Shown here: positions 11,926-18,903 of the stretch, in pieces
Layout of the letters: each line of letters starts with the position of its first letter
How positions within the stretch are numbered: position 1 is the stretch's first letter
Notes under the pieces: model-generated
The model's input: the letters and a program-made list of their open reading frames with translations, nothing else
The model's database searches: none
Told to the model about the DNA's origin: nothing
From: a virus
Direction: 5' to 3' (one strand)
IMG/VR virus record: IMGVR_UViG_3300006754_000219
Coordinates: 1-21,951 of that record
Length of the DNA stretch: 21,951 nucleotides
Position numbers and translations under genes: made by a program

Positions 11926-12192
11926 CTATACCCTCTCAATAAACTGCCTATCAATAACCTTGGCTATTTCATTAGACAATCTTTTTCGAGATAGTAAAGG
12001 GTAACTGTTTAATTCCTTTATACTCAATAGCATCTTATCTGTGTCAAAATTATTTCTTTGGCATAGATTTTTAAAATCTTTTGATATAAAGTAGGAGAGT
12101 GCTTTCGTAGATGTATCAACGTCTTTACTTGCGACATCTCTAATAGCTTGTTTGACTATCAGGGAATCTAATTTCGCTAAGTTTTTCTCCAT
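11926..12192 (-). CDS. Hypothetical protein (88 aa), predicted leaderless
   Basis: Starts MEKNLAKLDSLIV; a longer frame from 12219 would place the start inside the promoter. Function unknown; helical, slightly basic, ends DRQFIERV. An excellent promoter ends exactly 6 bases before the ATG, so the mRNA should begin at the start codon, with no ribosome site. It sits upstream of the primase-helicase on the same strand and is divergent from the 12275 gene, a typical place for a regulator, but no clear DNA-binding motif is visible. Confidence 0.68.
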   Translation of the reverse strand: MEKNLAKLDSLIVKQAIRDVASKDVDTSTKALSYFISKDFKNLCQRNNFDTDKMLLSIKELNSYPLLSRKRLSNEIAKVIDRQFIERV

Positions 12193-12198
12193 GCACAA

Positions 12199-12227
12199 AT
12201 AATAAATCATTACTTGCACATTAGCAA
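12199..12227 (-). promoter_or_regulatory. Promoter of the 12192 gene
   Basis: On the minus strand: -35 TTGCTA (12227-12222), a 17-base spacer and -10 TATTAT (12204-12199), then six bases to the ATG at 12192. The spacer contains ATGTGCAAGTAATGATT, similar to the small RNA promoter. Confidence 0.75.
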
Positions 12228-12228
12228 G
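12213..12228. promoter_or_regulatory. Operator-like inverted repeat between divergent genes
   Basis: CTTGC (12213-12217) and GCAAG (12224-12228) flank ACATTA and overlap both -35 boxes: TTGCTA for the minus-strand gene and TTGCAC (12214-12219) for the plus-strand gene. The plus promoter continues with TATCAT at 12238-12243 after 18 bases. A repressor bound here could silence both directions. It resembles ATTGCA-TTG-TGCAAT at 8631. Confidence 0.55.
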
Positions 12229-12274
12229 ACCTCATGTTATCATCTTATACACATCATAAACAGTTGGAGTTAAA

Positions 12275-13036
12275 ATGCGTGTAAAGAAAGAAAAAATAAA
12301 TCCGTATGTTTCACATGAAACATCATCAAATAGAGCCATAGAGAATGGTGAAATTTGGACAAAAGAAAGCTTCCAAGGCAACAATCATGGTAGGAAGCAG
12401 AAAGACAGAGTTTATATTGTCATTGGCACTATTATAGACTCAATAGGAAAGGCTATTATTATGAGAGACTTTGATAGTAATAACCTAGTTGCTAAAGAGC
12501 AGATCACTATAGAGGAAGACCCTCTTTGGGTGTTTCATCCTCAAGCTTCTATAGAAGAAGAAGTGATAGTCACAAAGAAAGTAAATCTCAATAACATAAT
12601 TAAGAAGGAACATAACAATCCTATATTAATTCCACAAAACAATCCCTACGAAAATAAAGTAGAAGAGCAACACAAAGACGAAGACAAAATTACCTGGGGT
12701 CATTATGGAAGTTATAGATACCAAGACTTAGAGTTACTTGGATTAGCTTTAATAGGAACTAAGGCAATAGCAGACCCTATGTATAAAAAGAAATGGAAGA
12801 ATGGTTTTTATCAGGCACAAGGGATGCAAGCATTAGATATGTGGAGAGATCAGGAAAAGACAATTGCTCAAATATGTCAGCAACAACCTTATATATCTGC
12901 TAACCACGACACTAAAGAAGAAGACCTAAAGATTCCCGCAGTACAGACAATGGTAAGAAGGATAGCAAAAACTATTTGGAAGCATGGAACTAAGGAAGAG
13001 AAGCAATTATTGTTTTATCCTGTGAACAAACAATAA
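12275..13036 (+). CDS. Hypothetical protein (253 aa), first gene of the recombination operon
   Basis: No recognised family. The N-terminal part (YVSHETSSNRAIENGEIWTK, residues about 11-30) and a middle linker rich in N, E and K (about 105-140) are followed by a helical C-terminal domain (YRYQDLELLGLALIGTKAIA, later WKNGFYQAQGMQALDMWRDQ). There is no membrane segment. GGAG lies about 6 bases before the ATG. Divergent from the 12192 gene across a palindromic operator. Its position suggests an early or regulatory protein, but function is unproven. Confidence 0.78.
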   Translation: MRVKKEKINPYVSHETSSNRAIENGEIWTKESFQGNNHGRKQKDRVYIVIGTIIDSIGKAIIMRDFDSNNLVAKEQITIEEDPLWVFHPQASIEEEVIVTKKVNLNNIIKKEHNNPILIPQNNPYENKVEEQHKDEDKITWGHYGSYRYQDLELLGLALIGTKAIADPMYKKKWKNGFYQAQGMQALDMWRDQEKTIAQICQQQPYISANHDTKEEDLKIPAVQTMVRRIAKTIWKHGTKEEKQLLFYPVNKQ

Positions 13037-13160
13037 AAGGGGTAAAGATATAAGGTATATAGCCAAGGGTTTAATTTATTTTTTTACCTTCATTGAAGGA
13101 GTGACTCACCTAAGAAGCTAGAAACGAGTCATAATTATTACTTTAATTTAGGAGAAAAGT

Positions 13161-13403
13161 ATGGAATTTGAAATAAAAGAAGGTGTTCCCTTACCAATAG
13201 GGAGAGGTAAACCTAGGAAATATGATATCCCTTTAGACACAATGAAGAAGGGCGATCATATATTAATTGAATTACCTAAAACGAAGATAGCACAAGAAGT
13301 TAAAATTATAAGAAACTTTGTGCTTAGATACAGGCACAACAATCCACATACAAAGTTTACAGTCCGCCAAATGGAAGACGGAGTAGGTATATGGAGAATG
13401 TAG
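13161..13403 (+). CDS. Small phage protein (DUF7303-like)
   Basis: 80 residues. The layout EIKEGVPLPIGRGKPRKYDIP..TMKKGDHI... ending in VRQMEDGVGIWRM follows a small family frequent in marine phages (K.G.P.P ... KYP...M..GDS ... R...DG.R.WR), which I recall as DUF7303. Possibly nucleic-acid binding; function unknown. GGAG lies 7 bases before the ATG. Upstream (13037-13160) is a non-coding stretch with a 7-bp hairpin GTGACTC/GAGTCAT. The end overlaps the next gene by 13 bases. Confidence 0.75.
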   Translation: MEFEIKEGVPLPIGRGKPRKYDIPLDTMKKGDHILIELPKTKIAQEVKIIRNFVLRYRHNNPHTKFTVRQMEDGVGIWRM

Positions 13404-13600
13404 AAATTGAGAAATTAAAGCGTGAAAACGAACTTCTTAAAAAGGAGATAAAGGAATTAAAAGAAGAATTTTATAAATGTATGAGAAGAATAACTTACAC
13501 GACCCTTCATCCTCAATCTCCTGTGCCTTCTGATGCAGCTTTTGATATCAGGGAAGCGTTGGACATTTCACCATATAAGAAACAAGAAAGAACTTATTAG
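13391..13600 (+). CDS. Small coiled-coil protein (69 aa)
   Basis: Residues 4-28 (EIEKLKRENELLKKEIKELK and on) have clear heptads and should form a coiled coil. The rest (HPQSPVPSDAAFDIREALDI) is short and ordered-looking. Function unknown. GGAG lies 9 bases before the ATG, and it overlaps the previous gene by 13 bases. Confidence 0.7.
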   Translation: MENVEIEKLKRENELLKKEIKELKEEFYKCMRRITYTTLHPQSPVPSDAAFDIREALDISPYKKQERTY

Positions 13601-13603
13601 ACA

Positions 13604-14494
13604 ATGAAATACACTAACGTCAACAATATACCTATAGAAGTTATCAGAGCATTACACAATGATAGCTACACTAAAGGGGAGTCTGTCATTACTGCCACAG
13701 GTTTATTAAGACCTCCACAGATACGCATACTAGAGGAAGAACACCACGAAGATATTAGTGTGGATGTTTCAGACGAGATATGGAAACTTTTAGGACAGAG
13801 TGTTCACACCATATTAGAGAGAGCCAACGAAGGGTATAAAGATACGATTACAGAGGAAAGAATGTATGCGACTGTAGGTGGGTGGACTATATCAGGGCAG
13901 ACAGACTCAATATCTGTAGACGACAAGATACTTAAAGACTATAAAGTTACTAGCAGTTGGACAGTAATGAACGCTTTGAAAGAAGGCAAGGAAGAATGGG
14001 AGCAACAGTTGAATATCTATGATTGGCTATTCCGCCAAAACTATCCCGAAAAAACTATTAACCAGTTAAATATTATTACAATCAACCGAGACTGGAGCAA
14101 AAATCAGTTACAACGGAGTGGGGGAGACTATCCGATTGCACCTGTGAGTGTGATTAACATACCAAAATGGAGTGAAGAAGAACAACAAGAATTCATAAAA
14201 GAAAGAGTTTCAATTCATCAGGAAGCGGAAGCTGATTATCTAATCAGCAAGGAGTTACCTCCTTGTACTTCTGCTGAACAATGGAGAAGGAAAGATACTT
14301 ATAGGGTAATGAAGAAAGGTAGGAAATCTGCCTTGCGTGTATTGGAGACACAAGAGTTAGCTGAAGAGTATGTGAGTGGTCATAGTGACGAAGCTAGTTT
14401 GTCTATTGATTTTCTGAAAGGAGAACCGATTAGATGTAACGGCTATTGTCCTGTGGCTGAATTTTGTAACCAATTTCATAAGGAGAAAGTATGA
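13604..14494 (+). CDS. PD-(D/E)XK exonuclease (RecB/Cas4-like)
   Basis: 296-residue nuclease, probably the 5'-3' exonuclease partner of the annealing protein at 14990. Motifs: GQSVHTILE (H68, E72), D101 in ISGQTDS, D112-Y-K114, and Q134..Y139 (QQLNIYDWL), the QxxxY motif of RecB-family nucleases. Four cysteines, C221, C278, C282 and C288, are arranged like the iron-sulfur cluster ligands of Cas4/AddB. It is full length. No strong ribosome site, but the gene is closely packed. Not linked to any CRISPR locus here. Family is secure; cluster presence is inferred. Confidence 0.87.
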   Translation: MKYTNVNNIPIEVIRALHNDSYTKGESVITATGLLRPPQIRILEEEHHEDISVDVSDEIWKLLGQSVHTILERANEGYKDTITEERMYATVGGWTISGQTDSISVDDKILKDYKVTSSWTVMNALKEGKEEWEQQLNIYDWLFRQNYPEKTINQLNIITINRDWSKNQLQRSGGDYPIAPVSVINIPKWSEEEQQEFIKERVSIHQEAEADYLISKELPPCTSAEQWRRKDTYRVMKKGRKSALRVLETQELAEEYVSGHSDEASLSIDFLKGEPIRCNGYCPVAEFCNQFHKEKV

Positions 14495-14631
14495 ATCATA
14501 AGGTTAAAGGGAAAAGAAAGGAAGCTATGCCCAAGCGATATGAAAATCGCATGAAAGATAAGCTAGCTGAGGAAGGGATAAGCAAAGAATGGATGAAAGA
14601 CCATTTGATTATTGATATGGGGGGTGACTAA
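14491..14631 (+). CDS. Small basic protein (46 aa)
   Basis: The start overlaps the previous stop (ATGA), with AGGAG 6 bases upstream, and its stop overlaps the next start (TAATG). The product begins MNHKVKGKRKEAMPKRYENR: highly basic, then GISKEWMKDHLIIDMGGD. Function unknown. Overlaps on both sides support a real gene. Confidence 0.68.
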   Translation: MNHKVKGKRKEAMPKRYENRMKDKLAEEGISKEWMKDHLIIDMGGD

Positions 14632-14990
14632 TGATACCTAGATGCACTTACTATATTGAGACTTGGACAAGGAATGGTGATGAAGAATACATAGATAGAT
14701 TCTGTATTATCTGTCCTGACTTGGAGACATACTTTTCTAAGATTAAATTTGATAACGAAGAGGATTTAGAAGATCAAGTTATTCTTGGGTATGCCTGTTC
14801 ATCTGATCTTGATTGGGATGAAGATCAAAATGCTTATTGGGGAGGCATTAACCTTCACAGAGTACAGACAATGAAAAGATTATCTATGACAGATGCCATG
14901 ATTATGACTAAGCATTTGCCTGAATGTGATTTGATGCCTGAGTTTGAAAATAAATATAAACAATTAACTAAAAATAAGGAGGTAGCCTAA
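14631..14990 (+). CDS. Hypothetical acidic protein (119 aa)
   Basis: Begins MIPRCTYYIETWTRNGDEEY. Acidic overall, with CIICPDLE and several other cysteines but no regular zinc spacing. Not recognised. GGGGGTG serves as the ribosome site; the gene is coupled by one-base overlaps to both neighbours, within the recombination operon between exonuclease and annealing protein. Confidence 0.75.
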   Translation: MIPRCTYYIETWTRNGDEEYIDRFCIICPDLETYFSKIKFDNEEDLEDQVILGYACSSDLDWDEDQNAYWGGINLHRVQTMKRLSMTDAMIMTKHLPECDLMPEFENKYKQLTKNKEVA

Positions 14991-15718
14991 TGGCTGATTT
15001 AACGTATAAAGATGTATGGGATACTCTATCTAAGGTAGATGTATCTGAGCATACAGAAAAGAAGATGAACTTAACTTATCTTTCTTGGGCATGGGCATGG
15101 GGTGTATTAATGGAGCATTATCCTGAAGCTAAGTATAGTTTCTATGAAGATGATAACCATGTGCCTTTTGTAACATTGCCTGACGGAACGTGCGAAGTTA
15201 GGTGCAGAGTTTCTATTGGTGATCTAGTTAGGGAAATGTGGCTACCAATAATGAACCACAAGAACCAACCTGTAATCAATCCTAATTCATTTCAAGTAAA
15301 CACTTCTAAAATGAGGTGTCTTACTAAATGTTTAGGTATGTGGGGTCTTGGTCACTATATATATGCGGGAGAGGATTTACCTGACGGAGAAGCTAAGGAA
15401 GAAAAGCCTGTTGGTAAGAAGCCTGTTCCTAAAAAGACTCCTGTAAAGGAAGAACCTAAGAAGGAAGAATCTGTTGAAGAAGTTAAAGACGATTTCGTCT
15501 ATAACGAGAAATGGGCAGAAGCATTTGTTGAAGGGTTTGTGAAGACGTTAGCCGTATGTAATTCACAAGAAGAAGTTGCGGGTTTATACAAAGCTAACCC
15601 TGAACAAATAGGAGTGTTGAAAGATAAATTCGCAGATCAAAAGAAAAGGCTTGATGCTTTTTCCGTTCAGCACGTTGAAAATTTAAAACAAAAAGAATCA
15701 TCTGAGGAGGTGAAGTAA
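14990..15718 (+). CDS. Single-strand annealing protein (DUF1071 family)
   Basis: 242 residues. The N-terminal domain (residues about 1-140) has the DUF1071 signature: LTYLSWAWAWGVLMEHYPEA, a beta-rich centre, and MRCLTKCLGMWGLGHYIYAGEDLP. This family anneals complementary strands in phage recombination, acting with an exonuclease (here 13604) and an SSB-like protein (15718). The C-terminal third is a K/P/E-rich linker followed by a helical tail. AGGAGG lies 7 bases before the ATG. The gene overlaps both neighbours by one base (TAATG). Confidence 0.87.
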   Translation: MADLTYKDVWDTLSKVDVSEHTEKKMNLTYLSWAWAWGVLMEHYPEAKYSFYEDDNHVPFVTLPDGTCEVRCRVSIGDLVREMWLPIMNHKNQPVINPNSFQVNTSKMRCLTKCLGMWGLGHYIYAGEDLPDGEAKEEKPVGKKPVPKKTPVKEEPKKEESVEEVKDDFVYNEKWAEAFVEGFVKTLAVCNSQEEVAGLYKANPEQIGVLKDKFADQKKRLDAFSVQHVENLKQKESSEEVK

Positions 15719-16023
15719 TGGAAGAGAGAATGCAGAGTGACGGAGCAATCTACACTAATAACTATAAGCAGAACGATAAGCAACCTGATTGGACAGGCAA
15801 GGTAGCTTTAGATAAGAATCTGCTCAAGGCTTTAGTGGAGAAAGTAAAAGGTGGGGAAGAAGCAGAGATGCGTGTTGCCCTTTGGGATAGAACTTCTAAG
15901 AATGGTAACGAGTATAAGTATGCTCGTTTGGACATACCACAACAACAAAAAAAGGCTGAACCTACACCGCCTGTTGTTGAGGAATCAAAGCCTGAGTTGA
16001 GTGATGACGACATCCCATTTTAG
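15718..16023 (+). CDS. SSB-like protein
   Basis: 101 residues. SDGAIYTNNYKQNDKQPDWTGK near the N terminus, followed by a short beta-rich core, fits the DUF736/SSB-like small phage proteins. The tail ends in an acidic DDDIPF, the hallmark by which single-stranded DNA binding proteins recruit replication partners. GAGGAGG lies 7 bases before the ATG, which overlaps the stop of the annealing protein. Context and tail make ssDNA binding likely, though the core is short. Confidence 0.72.
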   Translation: MEERMQSDGAIYTNNYKQNDKQPDWTGKVALDKNLLKALVEKVKGGEEAEMRVALWDRTSKNGNEYKYARLDIPQQQKKAEPTPPVVEESKPELSDDDIPF

Positions 16024-16324
16024 CGACAAGTATGTAATCATGGATGAGGACACAACGATTGGGTGTCCTCAACATGGCGACTTCTTATGTACCCCTGACG
16101 AACATTTAAAAGGGTATGGGTGTCCTGAGTGTAGGCTAGAGGATATCAAAGTAAAAATAAAAGAAGTTGTTGATCGCTTAGATTACTGTATTGAACATGA
16201 ATCTAACGCTTCAGATAATGGATTTTCTGTTAATTCTGATAGCTATTCTAATGAATTGCACAATACATTTGGCAAACTCAAAAGAATAGTTGATGAAATT
16301 GTAGAAATAAGGGGGGAGAAATGA
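16004..16324 (+). CDS. Zinc-ribbon protein
   Basis: Residues about 21-43 show C-P-x-H-G-x-F ... HLKGYGCPEC, a CxxH/CxxC zinc ribbon found at the ends of many phage nucleases and recombination-associated proteins. The remainder is a helical segment without a visible catalytic domain, so this is a stand-alone ribbon. The start is uncertain: GTG 16001, ATG 16004 (used here) or ATG 16040, which gives MDEDTTIG; the first two overlap the SSB-like gene. It ends in ATGA overlap with the next gene. Confidence 0.65.
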   Translation: MTTSHFSDKYVIMDEDTTIGCPQHGDFLCTPDEHLKGYGCPECRLEDIKVKIKEVVDRLDYCIEHESNASDNGFSVNSDSYSNELHNTFGKLKRIVDEIVEIRGEK

Positions 16325-16518
16325 GCGAAATATTTAATTATGACGACAAGTCATCTTACGAAGATAATTTTAATAGGTGGTATGGAATGAACTCAAAAGA
16401 GAAAAGAGATAGCAATGAAGAACCACATTCTATAACTATAGGCAAAAGAATCTTTAGTGAGCAGTACGGAAGAAAGTCTGTTAAGGAAGCACTACAAGGT
16501 ATATTAAAAGGCAAATGA
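16321..16518 (+). CDS. Hypothetical protein (65 aa)
   Basis: Hydrophilic protein beginning MSEIFNYDDKSSYEDNFNRW. Function unknown. A G-rich ribosome site lies just upstream, and ATGA overlaps couple it to both neighbours. No domain recognised. Confidence 0.65.
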   Translation: MSEIFNYDDKSSYEDNFNRWYGMNSKEKRDSNEEPHSITIGKRIFSEQYGRKSVKEALQGILKGK

Positions 16519-16724
16519 GTAAAGGCAGTAGAGACAGGACAAAAGATATAAATAAGTTTCAAGAAAACTTTGATCGCATATTCAGAAACTCTGATCCTGC
16601 TACCATCAGCAAAAAAAATATTAACCAGTCACAGGAAAATCAACATGGAACAACAAGAGAATTGGATGCACCAAATCAGGAGTCTTGCTCCGACAATGGA
16701 GAAGACCGAGTATCAAGTCTATAA
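16515..16724 (+). CDS. Small phage protein of the MSKGS type
   Basis: 69 residues. The start MSKGSRDRTKDINKFQENFD, followed by RIF, matches a short protein found in many tailed phages (MSKGS.xR....F..NFD.IF); function unknown. The last 30 residues lie over the next gene in another frame and over an ACCAGT repeat (16624), so only the first half may be under selection. The ATG overlaps the previous stop. Confidence 0.65.
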   Translation: MSKGSRDRTKDINKFQENFDRIFRNSDPATISKKNINQSQENQHGTTRELDAPNQESCSDNGEDRVSSL

Positions 16725-16980
16725 ATGCGAAGCTGAAGTAAAGAAACTACAAGCACAGTTAAAGCTAAAAGCTTTAGGTGAGGGCATTAAAACAACATCA
16801 GCACAGGAAACCTACGCAGAAGCTTCTGAGGAGTTATATCAAGCTAGATTGAGGGTAGGTGTAGCAAAAGGAACTTTATCTGCTCTAAAGGTGAATCTGA
16901 AAGGATTAGAGGTAGGTTTTGAGGAGTGGAGAACTAAACAAGTATCAGCTAGGAAAGAACAAGCAAGGTATGGTGCATGA
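16645..16980 (+). CDS. Helical phage protein (111 aa)
   Basis: Begins MEQQENWMHQIRSLAPTMEK. Long helices rich in A, E, K and L, with LKVNLKGLEVGFEEWRTKQ near the C terminus. I know similar proteins from phage recombination operons but no function. A longer frame from 16570 exists, but ATG 16645 has AGGA at a good distance. It overlaps the previous gene's end by 80 bases. Its stop overlaps the next ATG (ATGA). Confidence 0.7.
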   Translation: MEQQENWMHQIRSLAPTMEKTEYQVYKCEAEVKKLQAQLKLKALGEGIKTTSAQETYAEASEELYQARLRVGVAKGTLSALKVNLKGLEVGFEEWRTKQVSARKEQARYGA

Positions 16981-17147
16981 GTGATAAGAAAGATAAATAT
17001 TCTCTAACTGTGCGTGGCTCTCAAATGCACTTACTTACACAACATACTACAACAACTGCTGTTTTTAAAAGTTCTTATTGCGCAACATGTGTTATTACAT
17101 TTGATAATGAACAAGATTTAATAAAAACAAAAAATTTGTTGAAGTAG
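16977..17147 (+). CDS. Small hypothetical protein (56 aa)
   Basis: ATGA overlap with the preceding gene. Begins MSDKKDKYSLTVRGSQ and contains CATC, one possible metal-binding pair. Not recognised. Modest support: start overlap and an open frame in a packed operon. Confidence 0.5.
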   Translation: MSDKKDKYSLTVRGSQMHLLTQHTTTTAVFKSSYCATCVITFDNEQDLIKTKNLLK

Positions 17148-17168
17148 AGCAAACTCAGGAAAAACAAA

Positions 17169-17333
17169 ATGAACTGGATAGATAAATTCATAGAAAAAAG
17201 AGCAGATAACGACACAGAGAAAGAAATATATCAAGCTAGGTGGGTTTGGTATCATACAATTCTTTCAATACTTATGCTCATTGTGTGCCTAATCTTATTA
17301 GGCATCTTTATTTTGTTAGCGGTGAAACTCTAA
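17169..17333 (+). CDS. Small single-pass membrane protein (54 aa)
   Basis: Hydrophilic N-terminal part (MNWIDKFIEKRADNDTEKE) followed by one strong membrane helix, TILSILMLIVCLILLGIFIL, at about residues 30-49, ending AVKL. AGGA lies about 10 bases before the ATG. A single helix with a charged N-terminal part could be a small holin-like or superinfection protein, but location in a recombination operon gives no support for lysis. Function open. Confidence 0.65.
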   Translation: MNWIDKFIEKRADNDTEKEIYQARWVWYHTILSILMLIVCLILLGIFILLAVKL

Positions 17334-17337
17334 ATTT

Positions 17338-17634
17338 ATGAAAGGAAGAAACCCTACTGCTAAAGAGAAAAGGCATATGGACAAGGTTAGCCAATTGGGG
17401 TGCATTGTTTGTAAGAATCAGGGTAACGACTTTGTGCCTTGTGATATACACCATATAGAAGGCAAGACTAAGGAGAACGCACACTTCAAGGTTTTGCCTT
17501 TATGTTATCAGCATCATAGAGAAGGAACATTTAATGGCTTATGGGTGAGTAGACATCCCTGGAAGAAAGAGTTTGAGAGGAGATACGGAACTGAACAAGA
17601 ACTGTTATCTCAAGTTGAGGAATTAATAAAATGA
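17338..17634 (+). CDS. HNH nuclease of the Ref type
   Basis: 98 residues matching phage P1 Ref (a RecA-dependent nuclease) and its short relatives: KGRNPTAKEKRHMDKVSQLG, then CIVC (C22, C25), IHHI (H38, H39), LCYQHH (C56, H59, H60) and WKKEFERRYGTE at the C terminus. It has full length for the compact version of the family, with all metal and catalytic residues. It acts in recombination with the annealing and resolvase genes nearby. Its last bases overlap the next gene (ATGA). Confidence 0.87.
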   Translation: MKGRNPTAKEKRHMDKVSQLGCIVCKNQGNDFVPCDIHHIEGKTKENAHFKVLPLCYQHHREGTFNGLWVSRHPWKKEFERRYGTEQELLSQVEELIK

Positions 17635-17945
17635 AAGAAATTGAAGCTATACAGATGCGTAAAGATTTAAAAAAACTTAAAGAGCATGGTTTTACTGCAT
17701 CTTCAATCAGTAAACATTGTGGCAATATAAGTGACCGAGCAATCCGAGAGTTTGCTAACAAAAAAAGAACTATGTTAAGCAATGAAAATCATACTAATTT
17801 AAAAAACTGGATAGAAGAAACAATTAAAACAGTAGATGACTTAACTGTTAACCCATTAGAAGAATTTACAGATGTAGAAATAGAAATGTTTAAGGAATGG
17901 CTATACACAAAAAAACTAAATGATATCCTTTTAAAATTATCGTAA
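17631..17945 (+). CDS. Hypothetical protein with possible helix-turn-helix (104 aa)
   Basis: Residues about 20-45 (HGFTASSISKHCGNISDRAI and on) look like a helix-turn-helix of the kind where a regulator senses DNA sequence; this is weak. The rest is helical. ATGA overlap with Ref; GAGGA lies about 9 bases before the ATG; its last base starts the next gene. Could be a transcription regulator. Confidence 0.6.
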   Translation: MKEIEAIQMRKDLKKLKEHGFTASSISKHCGNISDRAIREFANKKRTMLSNENHTNLKNWIEETIKTVDDLTVNPLEEFTDVEIEMFKEWLYTKKLNDILLKLS

Positions 17946-18202
17946 TGAGTACAGTTAGATTATCTTACAAGACGGCTACACACTTATCTTCAATACACGA
18001 AAGAAAGATAGAAATGTTATTGGGCAAGAATTGGATATTGAGTGATGAACAAAAAGAAATAATTAGAGAGTACGCTAAAAACAAATTTCACACTTACTAT
18101 TCTTACAATACTGTTAATAAATTAGTAGAAGATAAACCACATTTATATGAGTTTCTACCACAACATATAAAGGACAAATTAAATGACTATATTTTTTTTT
18201 AG
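17945..18202 (+). CDS. Hypothetical protein (85 aa)
   Basis: Begins MSTVRLSYKTATHLSSIHER and is basic and helical; function unknown. The start overlaps the previous stop (TAATG). No clear ribosome site, so it probably depends on coupling. It ends in a long T run (encoding IFF) directly before the hairpin at 18204. Confidence 0.6.
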   Translation: MSTVRLSYKTATHLSSIHERKIEMLLGKNWILSDEQKEIIREYAKNKFHTYYSYNTVNKLVEDKPHLYEFLPQHIKDKLNDYIFF

Positions 18203-18203
18203 T

Positions 18204-18224
18204 GCAAGTAACTTGCTGTTTTTT
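18204..18224 (+). terminator. Weak terminator-like palindrome
   Basis: GCAAGT-A-ACTTGC (18204-18216) is a perfect inverted repeat, followed by TGTTTTTT. The stem is short (5-6 bp), so it may be an attenuator. GTGCAAGTAA also occurs in the 12213 promoter region, so an operator role is possible. Confidence 0.35.
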
Positions 18225-18262
18225 CTGGCGACTAGGAATATTTTTTTTCAGCAGGAACTGGG

Positions 18263-18676
18263 ATGGTAACTTTAATACTGCCTTTAGAGGTTTTTTATTC
18301 TAAAAAGAAGAAGTTTATTTTGAATCTCAACAATTACAGGAACGCTCATTACAGGGTTTTATCTATTGCAAAGAAAACTTATTCAGATGACTTGGTAGAA
18401 ATGATTAAGAATTTATTCATCAAAGAGAAATGGGATGACATACCTCGTTTTGATAATCCTGTGGATTTGGAATACGTTTATTATGCCAAGAGTAATCGAA
18501 GAGTAGATGTGAGTAATCCTTGTTCTATTATAGACAAGTTTACTTGTGATGCTTTGGTGAGAGTTGGAATCTTAGAGGATGATAGTTCTAAACAGATTAA
18601 ATCTATAACTTATGTGTATGGAGGGGTGGATAAAGAAAACCCTCGTTGCAGATTAACGATAAAAGAAATATGTTAA
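18263..18676 (+). CDS. rusA: Holliday junction resolvase (RusA family)
   Basis: 137 residues; resolves four-way recombination junctions, ahead of packaging. NNYRNAHYRVLSIAKK at residues 23-38 and the catalytic region RRVDVSN.. with D82, N85, D91, K92, then CDALVRVGILEDDS with D96, D106 and D107 match RusA. Complete family length. AGGA lies 7 bases before the ATG. The stop overlaps the next gene by a few bases. Part of the recombination operon with exonuclease, annealing protein, SSB-like protein and Ref. Confidence 0.87.
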   Translation: MVTLILPLEVFYSKKKKFILNLNNYRNAHYRVLSIAKKTYSDDLVEMIKNLFIKEKWDDIPRFDNPVDLEYVYYAKSNRRVDVSNPCSIIDKFTCDALVRVGILEDDSSKQIKSITYVYGGVDKENPRCRLTIKEIC

Positions 18677-18903
18677 AAGCAGAAGGATTTGATGAAGCAA
18701 TAATAGGACAGACTTACGATATGGCAGTTCAGGAAGAACGTCTTATTTATTCTGTTGAAAAATGCGTGGATATACTAATTGAACGTGACGGAATGACTAG
18801 AGAAGAGGCTTTGGATTATATGTATTTTAACGCAATTTTATCTACTGTTAGCAAAGACCAACCTATTTTCTTGAATGAGGAGTATGACTATGATGTTAGT
18901 TGA
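18670..18903 (+). CDS. Conserved phage protein of unknown function (77 aa)
   Basis: Begins MLKAEGFDEAIIGQTYDMAV. The order FDEAIIG ... Y.VEKCVDILIERDGMTREEALDYMYFN, then PIFL is a widely distributed small protein of phages and bacteria with no known role. The start at 18670 overlaps the RusA stop by 7 bases; an earlier ATG at 18646 would lie deep in RusA. Confident gene, unknown function. Confidence 0.8.
   Translation: MLKAEGFDEAIIGQTYDMAVQEERLIYSVEKCVDILIERDGMTREEALDYMYFNAILSTVSKDQPIFLNEEYDYDVS

Noticed and set aside
13100-13135. GTGACTC ... GAAAC-GAGTCAT before the 13161 gene looked like a hammerhead stem III.
   Set aside because: The CTGANGA core and stem I are missing; it is only a 7-bp hairpin.
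13604-14494. Cas4-like nuclease as a sign of a CRISPR system.
   Set aside because: No repeat-spacer array or other cas gene is present; the neighbours are recombination genes, and phages commonly carry this nuclease.
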